This document shows positions 29,990 to 39,295 of a DNA stretch of 64,000 nucleotides, in pieces. The position numbers and the translations under genes were made by a program. Each line of letters begins with the position of its first letter. Within the stretch, counting starts at the first letter, position 1. The notes beneath the pieces are model-generated. The model was given only the letters and a program-made list of their open reading frames with translations, was not told the DNA's origin and made no database searches. This DNA comes from Burkholderia sp. GAS332 (GTDB lineage: Bacteria > Pseudomonadota > Gammaproteobacteria > Burkholderiales > Burkholderiaceae), in the NCBI GenBank assembly GCA_900142905.1, contig FSRV01000001.1, forward strand, positions 4,774,001 to 4,838,000, given 5' to 3'.

Positions 29990-30226
29990 AAGACGGATTT
30001 CACCCTCGCGCGGCGCACCAGGGCTTACCCGAACCCGCCCGCCGCGCGGCAGATCCATCTCAAAACTTCATTAAAACGCGCGGCCCGTCGCGCTGTTTCG
30101 TTGAACGCCTCGACAAGTAGAAAAAATTCACTCCAATCGGCGCTAAAAAATAGAGTCTCTTTCGCCGCGTCACCTTTTGTGGTCCCCACCCACGGCGCGC
30201 GGATGCAAAACAATGGAGACTCACCC

Positions 30227-33200
30227 ATGACCGCTCGCCTGCCCATCGACGGCACGCCCGCTCTCGCCGACTACAAGCTGTCCGACAACCTCACCGCCAC
30301 GCGCGGCCGGATCTTCCTGACCGGCACCCAGGCGCTGGTGCGCCTCGTGCTGATGCAGCGCGCAGCCGACCGCGCGCACGGCATGAACACGGCCGGCTTC
30401 ATTAGCGGCTATCGCGGTTCGCCGCTCGGCATGGTCGATCAGCAATTGTGGAAAGCGAAGAAACTGCTCACGGCGAGTGATATTCGCTTTTTGCCGGCGA
30501 TCAACGAAGAACTCGGCGGCACCGCCGTGCTCGGTACGCAGCGGGTGGAATCAGACCCGGAGCGCACCGTCGAAGGCGTGTTCGCCATGTGGTACGGCAA
30601 AGGCCCCGGCGTGGATCGCGCGGGCGACGCGCTGAAGCACGGCAACGCGTACGGCTCGTCGCCGCACGGCGGCGTGCTGGTGGTGGCGGGCGACGACCAC
30701 GGCTGCGTGTCGTCGTCGATGCCGCATCAGAGCGACTTCGCGCTGATGGCCTGGCATATGCCGGTGGTGAACCCGTCGAACATCGCCGACATGCTCGAGT
30801 TCGGCCTGTACGGCTGGGCGCTGTCGCGTTTCTCGGGGGCGTGGGTCGGCTATAAAGCGATTTCGGAAACCGTCGAATCCGGCTCCACCGTCGATCTGGA
30901 TGCGCTGCAAACCGAATGGACGATTCCACAGGATTTCGAAGCACCCGCCGGCGGCCTGCATAACCGTTGGCCCGATCTGCCGAGCCTGACGATCGAAGCG
31001 CGGATGCACGCGAAGCTCGACGCGGTGCGTCATTTCGCACGCACCAACAGCATCGACAAATGGATCGCGCCGAGTCCGCATGCGAATGTGGGTATCGTCA
31101 CGTGCGGCAAGGCGCATCTGGACTTGATGGAAACGCTGCGCCGGCTCGATCTGACAGTCGCCGATCTGGAAGCGGCCGGCGTGCGGATCTACAAGGTCGG
31201 CCTGTCTTTCCCGTTGGAAATGACGCGCATCGACGCGTTCGTTTCCGGTTTGTCCGAAGTGCTGGTGATCGAGGAGAAAGGCCCGGTCATCGAGCAGCAG
31301 ATCAAAGACTATCTGTACAACCGCACGCAAGGCACGCGGCCGATCGTGGTCGGCAAGAACGCCGAAGACGGTACGCTGCTACTGTCGTCGCTCGGTGAGT
31401 TGCGGCCGTCGCGCATTCTGCCCGTGTTCGCGAACTGGCTCGCGAAGCACAAACCGGCGTTGGATCGCCGCGAACGTGTGGTCGATCTGGTTGCGCCGCA
31501 AATCCTCTCGAATGCCGCGGATAGCGTGAAGCGCACGCCGTATTTCTGCTCGGGCTGTCCGCACAACACGTCGACCAAAGTGCCTGAGGGTTCGATCGCG
31601 CATGCGGGCATCGGCTGCCACTTCATGGCGTCGTGGATGGAGCGCGACACCACCGGCTTGATTCAGATGGGCGGTGAAGGCGTCGATTGGGCCTCGCATT
31701 CGATGTTCACGAAAACCCGCCACGTATTCCAGAATCTCGGCGACGGCACCTACTTTCACTCCGGCATTCTCGCGATCCGCCAGGCGGTGGCCGCGAAAGC
31801 CACCATCACGTACAAGATCCTCTACAACGATGCCGTCGCGATGACGGGCGGCCAACCGGTCGACGGCAGCATCTCGGTGCCGCAGATCGCGCGTCAGGTG
31901 GAAGCCGAAGGCGTGTCGCGTTTCGTCGTGGTCAGCGACGAGCCGGAAAAGTACGACGGTCACCACGACCTGTTTCCGAAGGGCACGACGTTCCACCATC
32001 GCAGCGAAATGGACACCGTGCAACGCGAGTTGCGCGATACCGACGGCGTGACCGTGCTGATCTACGACCAGACCTGTGCGGCCGAAAAACGGCGTCGCCG
32101 GAAAAAAGGCGAGTTTCCCGATCCAGACAAACGTCTCTTCATCAACGAGGAAGTGTGCGAAGGCTGCGGCGATTGCGGCGTGCAATCGAACTGTCTGTCG
32201 GTCGAACCGGTTGAAACCGCGTTGGGGCGCAAGCGCCGCATCGATCAATCGTCGTGCAATAAAGACTATTCCTGCGTGAACGGTTTCTGCCCGAGCTTCG
32301 TCACAGTGGAAGGCGGCAAGCTGAAAAAAGCCGCGGGCGCCGCGTTCGATCCGGCAGCGCTCGCCGCACGCGTCGACGCGTTGCCGATTCCCGCGACGCA
32401 TCTCGATGCCGCGCCGTACGACATTCTGGTGACGGGCGTTGGCGGCACCGGCGTCGTGACCGTCGGCGCATTGATCAGCATGGCCGCGCATCTGGAAGGC
32501 AAGAGCGCGTCGGTGCTCGACTTCATGGGCTTCGCGCAAAAGGGCGGCTCGGTGCTGTCGTTCGTGCGCTTCGCCGCGCGCGACGAGTGGCTCAATCAGG
32601 TGCGCATCGACACGCAGCAGGCTGACGTGCTGCTCGCCTGCGATATGGTGGTGGGTGCGAGCGCCGATGCCTTGCAAACGGTGCGCCATGGCCGCACGCG
32701 CATCGTCGTCAACACACATGCCATTCCGAACGCGACCTTCGTGCAGAACCCGGACGCGACGCTGCATGCCGACGCGTTGATCGACAAGATGCGCCACGCC
32801 GCGGGTGAAGACCGCATGTCGACGTGCGACGCCCAGGCGCTCGCCACGCGTTTCCTTGGCGACACCATCGGCGCGAACATTCTGATGCTCGGTTATGCCT
32901 GGCAACTCGGCCTCGTGCCGGTGTCGTTCGGCGCGATGATGCGCGCGATCGAATTGAACAACGTCGCGGTGCAGATGAATCAACTGGCGTTTTCGATTGG
33001 GCGTGTGGCGGCGGAAGATCCGGCTGCGCTGGAATCGCTGTGGCAAGCACGGCATCTGGCGAAGCAGGTGGTGCGCGTCGATACGCTCGACGAGCTGATC
33101 GCGCATCGCGAGGGCCGTCTCCAGACGTACGGTGGCGCGAGCTATGTGAAGCGTTATCGCACGCTGGTCGATGCTGCGCGCCGTGCCGAAACTGCGGTCG

Positions 33201-33814
33201 ATGCAAAGAGCGAGCGCATCACGCGCGCCGTGGCGACGACGTTCTATCGTTTGCTCGCAGTGAAAGACGAATACGAAGTCGCGCGTCTGCATACGGATGC
33301 GGCCTTCCGTGAAGCGCTGGAAGCGCAATTCGAAGGCGTGGCGGGCAAGGACTTCGGCATCAAGTTCAACCTCGCGCCGCCGACGCTCACGCGTCCACAA
33401 CCGGGCGTCAACCCGACCAAGAAGACGTTCGGTCAATGGATGTGGCCGGTGCTCGGCGTGATGGCGAAATTCAGCGGTCTGCGCGGCACGATGCTCGATC
33501 CGTTCGGCCGCACGCTGGAACGCAAGATGGAGCGAGAACTCGCCGACGACTATGAGACCACGCTGCAACGCGCGTTTTCCAAGCTCAACGCGAGCAATCT
33601 GGAAGACGTCGCGAAGCTCGCCGATCTGCATGCTCGTGTACGCGGTTATGGTCACGTGAAGCTGGCGAATCTGGCGGGCGTGAAGCGCGGTGAGCGCGAT
33701 CTCGCTGCGCGCTTGCAGATCGAAGCAGCGACGAGCCCGTCGGTGAAGAAGTCGCTCGATGAGGTGAAGGGCGCCGGGCAGTTGCGCGGCATTCCGGTGG
33801 TCGTCGCGAAGTAG
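30227..33814 (+). CDS. Fused indolepyruvate:ferredoxin oxidoreductase
   Basis: A 1195-residue fusion of IorA- and IorB-like parts that oxidatively decarboxylates aryl or branched 2-oxoacids to acyl-CoA with ferredoxin. Order: pyrimidine-binding TPP domain (from about 25, GFISGYRGSPLG); a TPP-binding domain around GIGCHFMASWMERD; ferredoxin cysteines 644, 647, 650 and 656 in CEGCGDCGVQSNC with further cysteines in SCNKDYSCVNGFC; a gamma-type domain starting VTGVGGTGVVTVGAL; and a C-terminal helical extension of about 200 residues common in proteobacterial fusions. The ATG at 30227 follows GGAGACTC; 42 upstream codons are open but atypical. A strong hairpin terminator follows. Confidence 0.93.
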   Translation: MTARLPIDGTPALADYKLSDNLTATRGRIFLTGTQALVRLVLMQRAADRAHGMNTAGFISGYRGSPLGMVDQQLWKAKKLLTASDIRFLPAINEELGGTAVLGTQRVESDPERTVEGVFAMWYGKGPGVDRAGDALKHGNAYGSSPHGGVLVVAGDDHGCVSSSMPHQSDFALMAWHMPVVNPSNIADMLEFGLYGWALSRFSGAWVGYKAISETVESGSTVDLDALQTEWTIPQDFEAPAGGLHNRWPDLPSLTIEARMHAKLDAVRHFARTNSIDKWIAPSPHANVGIVTCGKAHLDLMETLRRLDLTVADLEAAGVRIYKVGLSFPLEMTRIDAFVSGLSEVLVIEEKGPVIEQQIKDYLYNRTQGTRPIVVGKNAEDGTLLLSSLGELRPSRILPVFANWLAKHKPALDRRERVVDLVAPQILSNAADSVKRTPYFCSGCPHNTSTKVPEGSIAHAGIGCHFMASWMERDTTGLIQMGGEGVDWASHSMFTKTRHVFQNLGDGTYFHSGILAIRQAVAAKATITYKILYNDAVAMTGGQPVDGSISVPQIARQVEAEGVSRFVVVSDEPEKYDGHHDLFPKGTTFHHRSEMDTVQRELRDTDGVTVLIYDQTCAAEKRRRRKKGEFPDPDKRLFINEEVCEGCGDCGVQSNCLSVEPVETALGRKRRIDQSSCNKDYSCVNGFCPSFVTVEGGKLKKAAGAAFDPAALAARVDALPIPATHLDAAPYDILVTGVGGTGVVTVGALISMAAHLEGKSASVLDFMGFAQKGGSVLSFVRFAARDEWLNQVRIDTQQADVLLACDMVVGASADALQTVRHGRTRIVVNTHAIPNATFVQNPDATLHADALIDKMRHAAGEDRMSTCDAQALATRFLGDTIGANILMLGYAWQLGLVPVSFGAMMRAIELNNVAVQMNQLAFSIGRVAAEDPAALESLWQARHLAKQVVRVDTLDELIAHREGRLQTYGGASYVKRYRTLVDAARRAETAVDAKSERITRAVATTFYRLLAVKDEYEVARLHTDAAFREALEAQFEGVAGKDFGIKFNLAPPTLTRPQPGVNPTKKTFGQWMWPVLGVMAKFSGLRGTMLDPFGRTLERKMERELADDYETTLQRAFSKLNASNLEDVAKLADLHARVRGYGHVKLANLAGVKRGERDLAARLQIEAATSPSVKKSLDEVKGAGQLRGIPVVVAK

Positions 33815-33858
33815 TTCTTTCGTCCGTGGATCACATAGCGCTTCAAGGTGAACCGCGA

Positions 33859-33910
33859 TGAACTGCACCCCAAAAGTTGGACACCCGTCCAACTTTTGGG
33901 GTGTTTTTTC
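33859..33910 (+). terminator. IS3-end-like palindrome acting as terminator (copy 1)
   Basis: TGAACTGCACCC (33859-33870) leads into a perfect 17-bp stem, CACCCCAAAAGTTGGAC (33866-33882) with its complement (33887-33903), a four-base loop and then six T residues. It forms an ideal terminator for the oxidoreductase gene. The sequence also resembles the outer end of IS3-family elements. Related copies are at 37058-37109 and 58152-58201. Confidence 0.8.
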
Positions 33911-34021
33911 ATGAGCAAGTACAGCGCGCAGTTCAGTGACGCCGCCCGGCGCGTCGCACTCCGATGTCACGCCCGCGTCAATCTGCGAATCGTTAAATGC
34001 CCGTGTCGCGGGTGTTATTGA
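33911..34021 (+). pseudogene. Remnant of IS3-type transposase OrfA N terminus
   Basis: Directly after the hairpin an ATG opens MSKYSAQF, a start I associate with OrfA of IS3-family (IS150-like) elements. After eight residues the sequence no longer looks like a transposase, and it stops at codon 37. A 9-bp inverted repeat CGCGTCAAT/ATTGACGCG (33974-33982, 34017-34025) overlaps its end. The rest of the gap to 34187 is AT-rich and probably holds the RHS promoter. Confidence 0.4.
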
Positions 34022-34187
34022 CGCGCGGATTTGCGCCGGTCCCGCTGCGTCGTTTCTGATTTCGCTGGTTTGTGAAAATCTGTCGCGAGATTGACCTTTT
34101 CCGCATTTTCCTATTTTCCCCACTGATTCCCTGATGCAGGGTCGTTTTATTACGCATTTCTAACGACACACTTGCAAAGGGAGATTC

Positions 34188-36503
34188 ATGAAGAAAAAGA
34201 AATCACAACACGGTTCTATAGCCAGAGTAGCCCGCGCAGCAGTCGCTCTCGCTTGCGTACTAGTTACCTTCCCCGTGAGTGCCGACAGCGGCGACTCTAC
34301 CTGTCTCGGACTCTACGGCAAGTCAGGGGCTACACCCGGAACCTCGGCATGCGTTTTGACCGTCACGTCCAATACCCCTTCTGGCATGGGGAGCTCTGGT
34401 TGCCGAAACAATCAGCCTCTTATCGAGAGTTGGTGTGGAACCCCCTCGCCCGTCGATCCAGATAAGAACTGCGCTGCTGCCGATCCGGTACTCCCTGCCA
34501 ACGGCGTGACGACAATATCGGAAACGGACTTCATCAGCGGCGACGATGTCCCCTTGGCTTTCAGCCGTTCCTACCGGTCGTCGCCATTCATCAAGACCGA
34601 CGCTGGCATCGGGGCGAGTTGGTTCCATAACTGGCAGCGCCACCTAGGACTTGCCAATGTGAGTGCCAGTTCGCCGCAAGTCAGCGCCTACCGTTCGGAC
34701 GGCAACCGGGTCACCTTCGCCAAAGCGGGGGGCGTGTGGAATCCCACAGATGGCTCACTACTAAGTCTGACGCAGCAATCGTCTTCGTGGACGCTGAAAG
34801 ACCTGCTTACGGACACCAACGAGACGTATTCGGCTCAAGGGGTTTTGCTGTCGGTCAGTACACGAACGAACATGACGACTACTTTGGTCTATAGCGATTC
34901 CAGTACTCCGACCAGCATTGCACCCTCGCCGGGACTATTGATCTCTGTCACGCAGCACGCGGCACTCACTAATCCGAACGTCGATCTGACCATACGTCTT
35001 AGCTACGATTCGCACTGGCGAATCATACAAATGACAGATCCGACCGGAGCCATTACACAGTATGGCTACGACACGCACAATAATCTCGTATCGGTTACCT
35101 TTCCCGACGGCAACGTACGGCGTTACGTCTATGACGATAAGCGTTTTCTCGCGGTGCTTACGGGGATCATTGACGAAGGTGGGTCCCGCGTCGCGACTTG
35201 GACCTACGACGCTCAAGGACGTGTCATAGCGGTGAGTCATCCAGACACCACGCGAAACGTACAGTTGGTCTACGGCGATGGCTCGACCACCCTTACCGAC
35301 AGCAAAGGAGCCACTTTCCTTGCCTCTTCGTTGATCGCTGGTATGCAGCGGCCGACCGTTATCAATTCGGCTTCCGGTAATGGAACGGTGACGTGGGATG
35401 CGTCGGGGCGCTTGCTAACTCAGACGAACGGCAACGGCGACAGCACAACCTACGCCTATGACGATGTTGGCCGTCCGACAAAATCGGTTCTCAAGACCGC
35501 ATCAGGCACGGCCGTGACATCGATTCGATACGCGGATTCGACAAGCCTGCTTCCCTCTCTGATCGCCACACCCGGATGGATGCGTTCGTATGTTTACGAC
35601 TCTAGCGGCAACGTAACGGGGATTAGCGAACTGACGACGGATGATCCTACAGGGGCAAATGGTTTTAGCGCGTCAACGACGGGAGCGCAGCAACGCACGT
35701 TTGGAATGACCTATGACTCAACGAACCTCCTCAAATTTGCTCAGATGCATGAGAACGGCGTCAAAACGGGCGAATGGTCGCTTTTGGTTGATGGGTACGG
35801 CAGTTTGCGTCAGACCATGAGTCGCATCAATTTTACTGTTCAACGCGTCACGGTTCGAGACAATGCACATAGGGCGATTGTGATCGACGGACCGGGCTTT
35901 TCCGCGAATCCGGCGTACGACTCACGCGGGCGAGTTAGCACCTTTTTCTACAATGAGTCTGCAAGTTCTGCCAATGGAAATGTGGCTCGGTTACTGAAGG
36001 TGTATTACAGCTATACGCCAAATGGAACGATCGGCTCTCGCACTGCCACGGTTTCAACCAATCTGGGGCCGGATGTCCATATATCGAGCGATGAAATAGA
36101 TACCTGGCTCGCCAACTACGAGAAAGGCATCTTGCCGGCAGGGCCGCCGCCGAATCACGTCGGTGCTACGAAGCATGACTTATCGAGTTTAGCTGATATT
36201 ATCGAACCCCTTTGCTCAACGTGCTATTTGTTGGCATCAGAACCCGTGTCTATCGGGCTTTACTACGGCGGAGTGGATCGCGGATCGGATGTAACTGTCT
36301 GGAATAACACGTCCAATCCTACTTACGCGCCAAAGACCGTACTAGCTGCGGCGAAGTGTGCCGATGGTTGTGCCGAAGAGCGCGCTGGTTGCGTTAGAAC
36401 TTGTGCTCGTGCATCTGGTGACTATGATCAGGTGCATGTATGGACCGGGAAATTCAGGACGTGCATGCTGTCATGCTTGCCCGCACGATGTGGAGGATTC
36501 TGA
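34188..36503 (+). CDS. Exported RHS/YD-repeat protein with Cys-rich C terminus
   Basis: A 771-residue protein. Residues 1-32 form a signal peptide (basic MKKKK start, hydrophobic AAVALACVLVTFPVSA). A DUF6531-type segment follows at about 95-160 (FISGDDVPLAFSRSYRSS, then WFHNWQRHL), then YD/RHS repeats at about 270-600 (TQYGYDTHNNLVSVTFPDGN, WTYDAQGRVIAVSHPD, TTYAYDDVGRPTKS). The usual RHS-core closing motif before a toxin tip is absent. The last 130 residues contain clustered cysteines (CSTC, CADGC, CVRTC, CMLSC, ARCGG) in a domain I do not recognise. GGGAG precedes the ATG. No VgrG, PAAR or Hcp gene is nearby, so Sec-dependent export is likelier than type VI delivery. Half the size of classic Rhs proteins. 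Confidence 0.8.
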   Translation: MKKKKSQHGSIARVARAAVALACVLVTFPVSADSGDSTCLGLYGKSGATPGTSACVLTVTSNTPSGMGSSGCRNNQPLIESWCGTPSPVDPDKNCAAADPVLPANGVTTISETDFISGDDVPLAFSRSYRSSPFIKTDAGIGASWFHNWQRHLGLANVSASSPQVSAYRSDGNRVTFAKAGGVWNPTDGSLLSLTQQSSSWTLKDLLTDTNETYSAQGVLLSVSTRTNMTTTLVYSDSSTPTSIAPSPGLLISVTQHAALTNPNVDLTIRLSYDSHWRIIQMTDPTGAITQYGYDTHNNLVSVTFPDGNVRRYVYDDKRFLAVLTGIIDEGGSRVATWTYDAQGRVIAVSHPDTTRNVQLVYGDGSTTLTDSKGATFLASSLIAGMQRPTVINSASGNGTVTWDASGRLLTQTNGNGDSTTYAYDDVGRPTKSVLKTASGTAVTSIRYADSTSLLPSLIATPGWMRSYVYDSSGNVTGISELTTDDPTGANGFSASTTGAQQRTFGMTYDSTNLLKFAQMHENGVKTGEWSLLVDGYGSLRQTMSRINFTVQRVTVRDNAHRAIVIDGPGFSANPAYDSRGRVSTFFYNESASSANGNVARLLKVYYSYTPNGTIGSRTATVSTNLGPDVHISSDEIDTWLANYEKGILPAGPPPNHVGATKHDLSSLADIIEPLCSTCYLLASEPVSIGLYYGGVDRGSDVTVWNNTSNPTYAPKTVLAAAKCADGCAEERAGCVRTCARASGDYDQVHVWTGKFRTCMLSCLPARCGGF

Positions 36504-36504
36504 T

Positions 36505-37014
36505 TTGAAACGAAACCCCGAATTGAAAGCGACGCTCACCCGTCTCGAAAAAGCGACGGAAGGTCTAAGCGTGGATGAACAAATCGGGATATTGGACGAA
36601 GCCGCCCAAGACCCCGCCAACGCCGAGTTCAAAGCTGACATCGAAGTTCAGATGGCGGGCGTTCTTTGGGCCTATGGCAGAATAAACGAGGCGGCAAGTC
36701 TGATGGTTAAACGTGCAGACACGAATATTGATAACAATAGCGTCCAGTATTTCGCGGGGCAGCATCTTTTAGAGCTTCGTCAATTTGCACGCGCCATGCC
36801 GTTCCTGGATCGGTGCATAGAGATTGAACGCGCAAGTGGTGAGACATGGTACCTAGACTCGGCGTACCTACTTCGCGCCTACTGTGCCGCTAAAATTGGC
36901 AATGTCGCACAGGCCCGTCGCGATGTAGCGAATCTGGATGACGAACCGATGCATTGGGTTGAGGCTGATCCAATAGTATCCAAGGCGTCCATCAATGCCA
37001 TGATTGGCGACTAG
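36505..37014 (+). CDS. TPR-like helical protein, candidate immunity/partner of RHS protein
   Basis: A 169-residue soluble protein that is almost entirely helical, with TPR-like segments (ADIEVQMAGVLWAYGRINEA, QYFAGQHLLELRQFARAMPF, YLLRAYCAAKIGNVAQARRD). The start is a TTG one base after the RHS stop; GGAGG (36492-36496) inside the end of the RHS gene is eight bases before it and decides the start. An in-frame ATG at 36358 would overlap the RHS gene by almost 50 codons. This coupling fits an immunity or chaperone protein made together with the RHS protein. Function is not proven. Confidence 0.7.
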   Translation: MKRNPELKATLTRLEKATEGLSVDEQIGILDEAAQDPANAEFKADIEVQMAGVLWAYGRINEAASLMVKRADTNIDNNSVQYFAGQHLLELRQFARAMPFLDRCIEIERASGETWYLDSAYLLRAYCAAKIGNVAQARRDVANLDDEPMHWVEADPIVSKASINAMIGD

Positions 37015-37057
37015 GCCGACTCGTTTAACTCTGTTTGACAAAAAAGCATGAGCAATT

Positions 37058-37109
37058 AACTGCACCCCAAAAGCATGGATAGGCGTCCAACCCTGCAGGG
37101 TGCAGTTCA
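37058..37109. repeat. IS3-end-like palindrome (copy 2, degenerate)
   Basis: AACTGCACCC (37058-37067) and GGGTGCAGTT (37098-37107) form the outer stem, TGGA/TCCA the inner stem. The left part CACCCCAAAAG matches copy 1, but the middle is altered. It closes the right end of the low-GC cassette. Confidence 0.6.
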
Positions 37110-37145
37110 CGAAACGACATTTTTTGCCTAACGGTTTAGCTACGT

Positions 37146-37847
37146 TCAGCTACGCTTTGCGTCCAGTAGTGCTCTCACTTGGGCGACTTTCGCCGCATCA
37201 ACGGGCGCGAGACCGTTGCCGCCAACGCGCACGCCCGAACCGAAGTGAACCGCTTGAACTTGCGTCGCGCTCACGAAGCCGGCTACTGCGTCAATCGTCA
37301 AACCTGCACCCGCCAGCACAGTGCAATGTGAGCCGGACGCTTGCCGCACCAGCTCACGCATGATCGACTCCGCCTGCAGTACCGACGGTTTTCCACCAGA
37401 GGTCAGGACATTCGTCACGGCATCGAAACCGAGCAGCACGTCGAGCGCTTCTTGCAGATCACGCGTTTCGTCGAATGCACGATGGAAGGTGATCGCCAAG
37501 CCATCCGCCGCATCGATTGCACGCGCCAAGCCTTCGCGATCGATCTCACCGTCTGCCGTCAGCATGCCGATCACTACGCCGTTCGCGCCGGCCGCTTTGA
37601 CGGCACGCACGTCACGCAGCATCACGGCGTAGTCGTCGGCGTCGTACACGAACGAGCGGCTATGCGGCCGCACGATCACGTTGACGGGAATCTCCACCGC
37701 GGCAACCACCGCTTCGATCAACCCAAGGCTCGGCGTCAAACCGCCCTCGCCCATCGCGGTGACGAGTTCGAGACGGTTCGCACCGGCCTGCGCGGCAAGC
37801 CGGGCGTCGGCAACGGTCGTGGCGATGACTTCGAGTAGGGCGGACAT
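37146..37847 (-). CDS. cutC: CutC-family protein
   Basis: A 233-residue TIM-barrel protein of the CutC family: LLEVIATTVADARLAAQAGA and NRLELV at the N terminus, VNVIVRPHSRSFVYD, GVVIGMLTADGEID, ITFHRAFDETRD, VLTSGGKPS and VLAGAGL. CutC was named for copper homeostasis in E. coli, but its direct role is disputed. The ATG at 37847 begins at the family N terminus; 46 upstream codons are open through a repetitive region and are not used. It lies just outside the right end of the cassette. Confidence 0.92.
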   Translation of the reverse strand: MSALLEVIATTVADARLAAQAGANRLELVTAMGEGGLTPSLGLIEAVVAAVEIPVNVIVRPHSRSFVYDADDYAVMLRDVRAVKAAGANGVVIGMLTADGEIDREGLARAIDAADGLAITFHRAFDETRDLQEALDVLLGFDAVTNVLTSGGKPSVLQAESIMRELVRQASGSHCTVLAGAGLTIDAVAGFVSATQVQAVHFGSGVRVGGNGLAPVDAAKVAQVRALLDAKRS

Positions 37848-37880
37848 AAGCGCGGCTGTGTGTCGTTGAAAACGACATGA

Positions 37881-38036
37881 TCTCAGAACCGCCGCTCGCA
37901 TTGCCAATCTGGGCCACCGGTGCCGCCACTCACCGTTCCGCTCTATACCATCAGAGCCGCTACTCGCCCTTCCAGTCTGAGCCACCAGGACCGCTGCTCA
38001 CCCTCCCGAGCGACCCACCGGAACCGCTACTCTTCG
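37881..38036. repeat. Degenerate 33-34-bp repeats between cutC and EAL gene
   Basis: About five imperfect units share the word CCGCTACTC or CCGCTGCTC, spaced by 33-34 bases (for example near 37888, 37954, 37991 and 38023). The last overlaps the stop of the EAL gene. Divergence between units is high. Confidence 0.5.
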
Positions 38037-39295
38037 ACCCAATCAATATCGCCGCACAGCACGCATGTCTGCTCACCGACACGCGTCGCCATCGACAGCG
38101 TCACGCACGGCAACGCCTCGTTGATCGACAGATACGGGCGCGTCACATGCACGCGCTCCGGCGCATTGATCGCCGCGCGGAAATACGGACGACGCAGCCA
38201 GTTCGCCCCTTGCGCATCGGCCAGCGGCAAAAAGCGCGTCTCATGCGCCGCACGATCGGCGCGCAACACAACGTTGCGGCCCGCCTGCTTGCCCTTCGCG
38301 TCAAGCAGGAAACAGCGCGCGGCATGGTCGAGCGCGAGGAAATTCCAGCACACCTCCTCGAGCGGTTCGCCGGCGGCGAGCCGTTCCGCTGCGCGCTCGA
38401 ACGCCCGCAGGTAGGGTGTGAGACGGCTCGCATTGCGGCGTTCGCGCGCTTCGGCCTGATCGCGATAGCGTTCGGTGACTTCGCTGATGCACGTCGTGGC
38501 GTGCGCCGCGTCGGCCGCACCGGGATTCGGCCGGCCGAAGAAAAATCCCTGCACGAAGTCCGCGTCGCAGGCGAGCGCCATCTGCGCTTCATGCTCCGTT
38601 TCGACACCTTCGATCAGGACCAGCTTGCCCGCTTCGTGCAGCAACGCCACCAACCCCGGCAGAATCGTCGCCATATCGGCACGATGCGCGGCGTGCGACA
38701 GCATGATGCGGTCGAGCTTCACGATATCGGGATTCAATTGCCAGATCCGTTCGACGTTCGAGTGGCCCGCGCCAAAGTCGTCGAGCGCGATCAGGAAACC
38801 GCGCTCACGGAACTGACGCACCGCGTCGACGAGCCGCTCGAGATCTTCTGCGCCCTGTTCGAGGACCTCGAGCACGATCCGCCGCGGCGACAGATCGAGC
38901 CGCTTCAGGTTAGCCAGCAAGGCGGCGGCGAGATACGGATCGGTGAGCGCGCCGGGATGAACGTTCAGGAACAGCCATTCGCGCTCGGCGCCGAGCACCT
39001 TGAAGTTCTCCAGATGCAGGGTCTGGGCGAGCCGGTCGACTTGCAGCACGTCGCCCAGGCGCGCTGCTTCGCCGAAGACGTCGAGCGGCGAGACGGGCCG
39101 GTCGAGCGCGTCGTGCGCGCGCAGCAGCCCCTCGTAGCCAACCGCCCGCATATGCGACAGGCTGAAAATCGGTTGAAACACGCTGGTCAACGTCAGCTCG
39201 CCATGCTGCGCCGAAAAACGTTCGAGCCCCGACGTCACCTCGACATCGAAGCCATGCGGCGCACTGGCCGTTCTTTCCTGTTGCGCAATCGTCAT
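38027..39295 (-). CDS. EAL-domain cyclic-di-GMP phosphodiesterase
   Basis: A 422-residue soluble protein: an EAL domain (about 35-270) followed by a sensor-like C-terminal domain (about 285-420) similar in layout to YkuI. The EAL set is complete: YEGLLRA, FLNVHPG, LEVLEQ, IALDDFGAGHSN, IVKLDRIM, LIEGVETE and FVQGFFFGRP. It should hydrolyse cyclic-di-GMP to pGpG. The C-terminal region contains RCFLLDAKGKQAGRNVV and ends in CVLCGDIDWVEE, suggesting a ligand or metal sensor. It is leftward, divergent from the Na+/H+ antiporter. Confidence 0.9.
   Translation of the reverse strand: MTIAQQERTASAPHGFDVEVTSGLERFSAQHGELTLTSVFQPIFSLSHMRAVGYEGLLRAHDALDRPVSPLDVFGEAARLGDVLQVDRLAQTLHLENFKVLGAEREWLFLNVHPGALTDPYLAAALLANLKRLDLSPRRIVLEVLEQGAEDLERLVDAVRQFRERGFLIALDDFGAGHSNVERIWQLNPDIVKLDRIMLSHAAHRADMATILPGLVALLHEAGKLVLIEGVETEHEAQMALACDADFVQGFFFGRPNPGAADAAHATTCISEVTERYRDQAEARERRNASRLTPYLRAFERAAERLAAGEPLEEVCWNFLALDHAARCFLLDAKGKQAGRNVVLRADRAAHETRFLPLADAQGANWLRRPYFRAAINAPERVHVTRPYLSINEALPCVTLSMATRVGEQTCVLCGDIDWVEE

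Larger units (their letters stand above)
33859..37109. mobile_element. Putative insertion cassette with IS3-like inverted ends
   Basis: The segment starts with TGAACTGCACCC and ends with its exact reverse complement GGGTGCAGTTCA (37098-37109). The triplet CGA is present immediately outside both ends (33856-33858 and 37110-37112), as expected for a 3-bp target duplication. Inside are a fragment like an IS3 OrfA N terminus, the RHS gene and its partner, all visibly less GC-rich than the flanks. No intact transposase is present, so movement would need one in trans. A triplet match can arise by chance. Confidence 0.5.

Noticed and set aside
31379..34123. 914-codon open frame on the minus strand
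   Set aside because: It lies antisense to the clearly recognisable oxidoreductase gene; its composition is that of a GC-rich shadow frame and it has no known domain.
34188..36503. Type VI secretion effector
   Set aside because: The protein has a Sec signal peptide and no VgrG, PAAR or Hcp genes occur nearby.
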